Positions 1 to 10,000 of a stretch of 10,000 nt of DNA are shown here, piece after piece. The notes beneath the pieces are model-generated. The model was given only the letters and a program-made list of their open reading frames with translations, was not told where the DNA came from and searched no databases. Each line of letters begins with the position of its first letter. Position 1 is the stretch's first letter. The translations under genes and the position numbers were made by a program. The stretch comes from Leptospira borgpetersenii serovar Javanica (GTDB lineage Bacteria > Spirochaetota > Leptospiria > Leptospirales > Leptospiraceae). The stretch covers positions 15,001 to 25,000 of the forward strand of contig NZ_QAJG01000026.1 in NCBI RefSeq assembly GCF_003046425.1. Reading direction: 5' to 3'.

Positions 1-585
<585 letters not shown>

Positions 586-597
586 AACGTACGTATC

Positions 598-641
598 CCG
601 GGAATGATGTCGTTTCCCGGTTTACCGAATCATTTCGTTTT

Positions 642-643
<2 letters not shown>
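598..643 (+). terminator. Tandem hairpins with T run in the convergent gap
   Basis: A perfect 7-bp stem (CCGGGAA at 598-604 with TTCCCGG at 614-620, 9-nt loop) is followed by a small 4-bp stem (CGAA 626-629 with TTCG 634-637) that runs directly into six Ts (638-643). This lies 13 nt after the glycosyltransferase stop codon and reads as an intrinsic terminator on the plus strand. The T run overlaps the stop codon of the opposing imelysin-like gene. The larger hairpin could also end minus-strand transcription, but there it is not followed directly by a T run. Confidence 0.5.
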
Positions 644-3361
<2,718 letters not shown>

Positions 3362-3382
3362 AATGATTCATCTTTCATAACG

Positions 3383-4709
<1,327 letters not shown>

Positions 4710-4716
4710 TAAAGTT

Positions 4717-4720
4717 TCCT
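4717..4720 (-). promoter_or_regulatory. Ribosome binding site of lruB
   Basis: AGGA on the minus strand, 7 nt before the ATG at 4709. It is the clearest Shine-Dalgarno site in the iron cluster and fixes the lruB start; the TonB receptor gene has no comparable site. Confidence 0.7.
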
Positions 4721-4730
4721 GAAAGTTTTT

Positions 4731-4815
<85 letters not shown>

Positions 4816-4850
4816 AATTATAGTCAAACGAAAATTTTGTTTTAGGATGA

Positions 4851-4874
4851 ATTTGTGGGAACTCCCACGAAAAA
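4851..4874 (+). repeat. GTGGGA-AC-TCCCAC palindromic repeat, copy 1
   Basis: A 14-bp near-perfect palindrome (GTGGGA 4855-4860, AC, TCCCAC 4863-4868) sits in an A/T-rich context. The 24 bases here match those at 7545-7568 in 22 positions, in the same orientation. A third, one-base variant occurs at 8111-8125. Such palindromes look like a dispersed intergenic repeat. This copy lies about 40 bp upstream of the lruB -35 box. Confidence 0.6.
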
Positions 4875-5002
4875 TTTCTAGTTTGAGGGGAAATGATGCA
4901 CTTTTCGCATAGAAGCCAGATCCGAGAGAGAAATTTTTCCTGGAATGGGAACTCATACAAACTTCCGATTCTTGAAGGACTGAAATTACTAAAAAACATA
5001 GA

Positions 5003-7420
<2,418 letters not shown>

Positions 7421-7434
7421 TGGGTTTAAATTTT

Positions 7435-7475
7435 GAAAATGATTCTCAATATTTGTCTACGGCTTTTAGAGTCAA
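7435..7475 (-). promoter_or_regulatory. TonB-receptor promoter with overlapping Fur-box-like site
   Basis: On the minus strand there is a -35 box TTGACT (7475-7470), a 16-bp spacer and a weaker -10 box AATATT (7453-7448). Overlapping the -10, the plus-strand bases 7435-7453 (GAAAATGATTCTCAATATT) match 14 of 19 positions of the classical Fur box GATAATGATAATCATTATC. The predicted start near 7441 would give a leader of only about 20 nt with no clear ribosome site. The arrangement is typical of iron-repressed receptor genes. Control by a Leptospira Fur-family protein is inferred. Confidence 0.65.
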
Positions 7476-7544
7476 GGGAGAATGAAGTGAAAAGATTCGG
7501 GTTCGAAGGAAAAATTTAGGAATAAAAATTCAAAAGAGAACAGA

Positions 7545-7568
7545 ATTTATGGGAACTCCCACGTAAAA
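7545..7568 (+). repeat. GTGGGA-AC-TCCCAC palindromic repeat, copy 2
   Basis: Same repeat as at 4851-4874, with 22 of 24 bases identical and the same orientation; here the first G of the palindrome is A (ATGGGAACTCCCAC, 7549-7562). It lies about 75 bp upstream of the receptor -35 box. The two matching copies both sit upstream of an iron-type promoter, but at different distances, so I would not assign them a control function. Confidence 0.55.
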
Positions 7569-7575
7569 CTTTTTC

Positions 7576-7602
7576 GGCCACATCCGCTTCGCGGACCGGG
7601 CC
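7576..7602. repeat. GC-rich hairpin next to the MITE-like element
   Basis: TCCGC (7583-7587) pairs with GCGGA (7591-7595) around a TTC loop, and outer GGCC (7576-7579) pairs with GGCC (7599-7602). A related GCGGA-GT-TCCGC palindrome occurs just beyond the other end of the element, at 7876-7887. The two may be parts of one older repeat that the element split. Confidence 0.4.
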
Positions 7603-7605
7603 ATT

Positions 7606-7860
7606 CCATAACCTTACCCACAAATACTTGGATCTGAAAATAAATCTGTCGGAATTACTACAAATCCTCTGTGAAACTTACGCCCCACCCTGATTTTGGG
7701 TGGAGGGGAGAGGCGGTGGGAAGACTCGGGAGGTTTTCTTTACCACAAAATCATACTTCTTGCAAGTAAAAAGCCTCATTCTTGTCGGAACACTTGAAAA
7801 ATATCAGTTTTTGATCCTTATGATCCCAAAAGCCTTCTTAATTTGTGGGTAACGTTATGG
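7606..7860. mobile_element. MITE-like element, 255 bp, with 20-bp inverted ends
   Basis: The left end CCATAACCTTACCCACAAAT (7606-7625) and the reverse complement of the right end (7841-7860) match in 19 of 20 bases. Immediately outside is a direct repeat, GGGCCATTCC at 7598-7607 and 7860-7869, which overlaps the ends slightly; depending on where the ends are set, it gives a target duplication of 7 to 9 bp. The interior has no open frame of note but includes a hairpin (7685-7703). Terminal inverted repeats, a flanking duplication, small size and no coding capacity are the marks of a non-autonomous transposable element. The family of transposase that would move it is not known from this window. 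A chance pairing is unlikely but only more copies would prove mobility. Confidence 0.6.
7685..7703. repeat. CCACCC/GGGTGG hairpin inside the MITE-like element
   Basis: A perfect 6-bp stem, CCACCC (7685-7690) and GGGTGG (7698-7703), with a 7-nt loop, inside a run of C-rich then G-rich sequence (7683-7720). It lies near the left-centre of the element and could fold in either transcript strand. There is no adjacent T run, so I do not call it a terminator. Confidence 0.45.
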
Positions 7861-8107
7861 GGCCATTCCGGGCTCGCGGAGTTCCGCTCGGTCCTTGGGA
7901 CGACTCTTAAAGAACGAGGTGCCTTGAGTCTTGGACCAAGCCCTGCATGTCCCTTGTGGGTTGTAATCTAACGTGAATTCGGTGTAACAAATAAGAATTC
8001 CGGAAGCAGTTCGTATTGAAAGAACACTTAAAGTCTGTCCCAAAACCTTAGGAATGTAAGAACTATTACAATTTTAAACGACGGGAGAAAACCGCCAATG
8101 CGACGGT

Positions 8108-8172
8108 TTCTGTGGGAACTCTCACATTCAGAGGACTGAGGACAGAGTCGCGGCAATGCCGCTCCCACAGAA
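8108..8172. repeat. 65-bp element with perfect 10-bp inverted ends and inner palindrome
   Basis: TTCTGTGGGA (8108-8117) and TCCCACAGAA (8163-8172) are perfect inverted repeats around 45 bp. Inside, next to the right arm, is the palindrome GCGGCA-A-TGCCGC (8150-8162). The left arm begins a TGTGGGAACTCTCAC motif (8111-8125), a one-base variant of the dispersed GTGGGAACTCCCAC repeat. Flanks GACGGT (8102-8107) and GACAGT (8173-8178) match in five of six bases, which may be a decayed duplication or chance. It looks like a REP-like or small transposon-derived repeat. Confidence 0.5.
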
Positions 8173-8251
8173 GACAGTTTTGAGACCGGCTCTAAGAGTA
8201 AAACCGAACCGAAAAAGATCGGACCGGAATAAAAAGCGGCATTGAAAAATT

Positions 8252-10000
<1,749 letters not shown>

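Larger units (their letters stand above)
7421..8251. other. Long intergenic region without a convincing gene
   Basis: About 830 bp between the TonB receptor and the TMEM220-like gene. Open frames here are short, of odd composition, and run through palindromes and repeats, so I call no protein. It holds the receptor promoter (7435-7475), GTGGGA-type palindromes (7545-7568, 8111-8125), small GC-rich hairpins (7576-7602, 7685-7703), a MITE-like element (7606-7860) and a 65-bp palindromic element (8108-8172). In 7861-8107 there are only short imperfect inverted repeats: GCGGA/TCCGC at 7876-7887, GGTCC...GACTC against GAGTC...GGACC between 7890 and 7937, and AAACCG/CGGTTT at 8089-8109. It reads as a landing zone for small repeats. 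Confidence 0.6.

Noticed and set aside
7606..7860. The MITE-like segment as a remnant of a full insertion sequence or a small RNA gene.
   Set aside because: No transposase fragment is visible in any frame and there is no promoter-terminator pair around it; a non-coding element fits better.
7855..8043. A 62-codon minus-strand open frame in the long intergenic region.
   Set aside because: It begins in non-coding sequence, reads through GC-rich palindromes and the edge of the MITE-like element, has no ribosome site and no recognised motif.

Overview
The window looks like spirochaete DNA, most likely a pathogen-clade Leptospira. The main reason is a minus-strand run of TonB-dependent receptor, LruB-like imelysin lipoprotein, di-haem oxidoreductase lipoprotein and second imelysin-like protein, which I recognise from memory as the LruB locus of Leptospira. 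Leptospira-type lipoprotein signals (such as ...LLLNC and ...LLTQC) and intergenic GTGGGA-AC-TCCCAC palindromes fit this. By eye the GC content is in the low-to-mid 40s percent, higher than I would expect for L. interrogans, so a relative is more likely. No search was possible, so the species is open.

Layout, left to right. Positions 1-585 (+): 3' end of a family 2 glycosyltransferase of the WaaE/KdtX kind. Positions 598-643: short convergent gap with a terminator-like hairpin. Positions 642-4709 (-): three tightly packed genes, transcribed lruB-like imelysin, then di-haem oxidoreductase, then imelysin-like protein (25-nt gap, then a 4-nt ATGA overlap). Positions 4710-5002: a 293-bp control region with a strong promoter, a 27-bp operator-like inverted repeat and a leader hairpin followed by a T tract. 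Positions 5003-7420 (-): an 805-residue TonB-dependent receptor. Positions 7421-8251: about 830 bp without a convincing gene. This holds the receptor promoter with a Fur-box-like site over its -10, a 255-bp MITE-like element with 20-bp inverted ends and a flanking direct repeat, a 65-bp palindromic element and several small GC-rich hairpins. Positions 8252-8599 (-): small TMEM220-family membrane protein. Positions 8596-10000 (-): a GNAT acetyltransferase-nitrilase fusion running off the window edge.

The central theme is iron. The outer-membrane receptor and the three-gene lipoprotein/redox unit each have their own promoter, and the two promoters share an 11-bp core (ATTCTCAATAT). Both therefore look controlled by the same iron-responsive regulator of the Fur family. 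The known COG3487/COG3488/COG3489 neighbourhood (IrpA-type imelysin, di-haem thiol oxidoreductase, imelysin-like lipoprotein) is present, here joined to a dedicated receptor and with at least two members predicted to be lipid-anchored. The biochemical role of these periplasmic or surface proteins is not settled. Capture or redox handling of an iron species before or after receptor transport is an inference.
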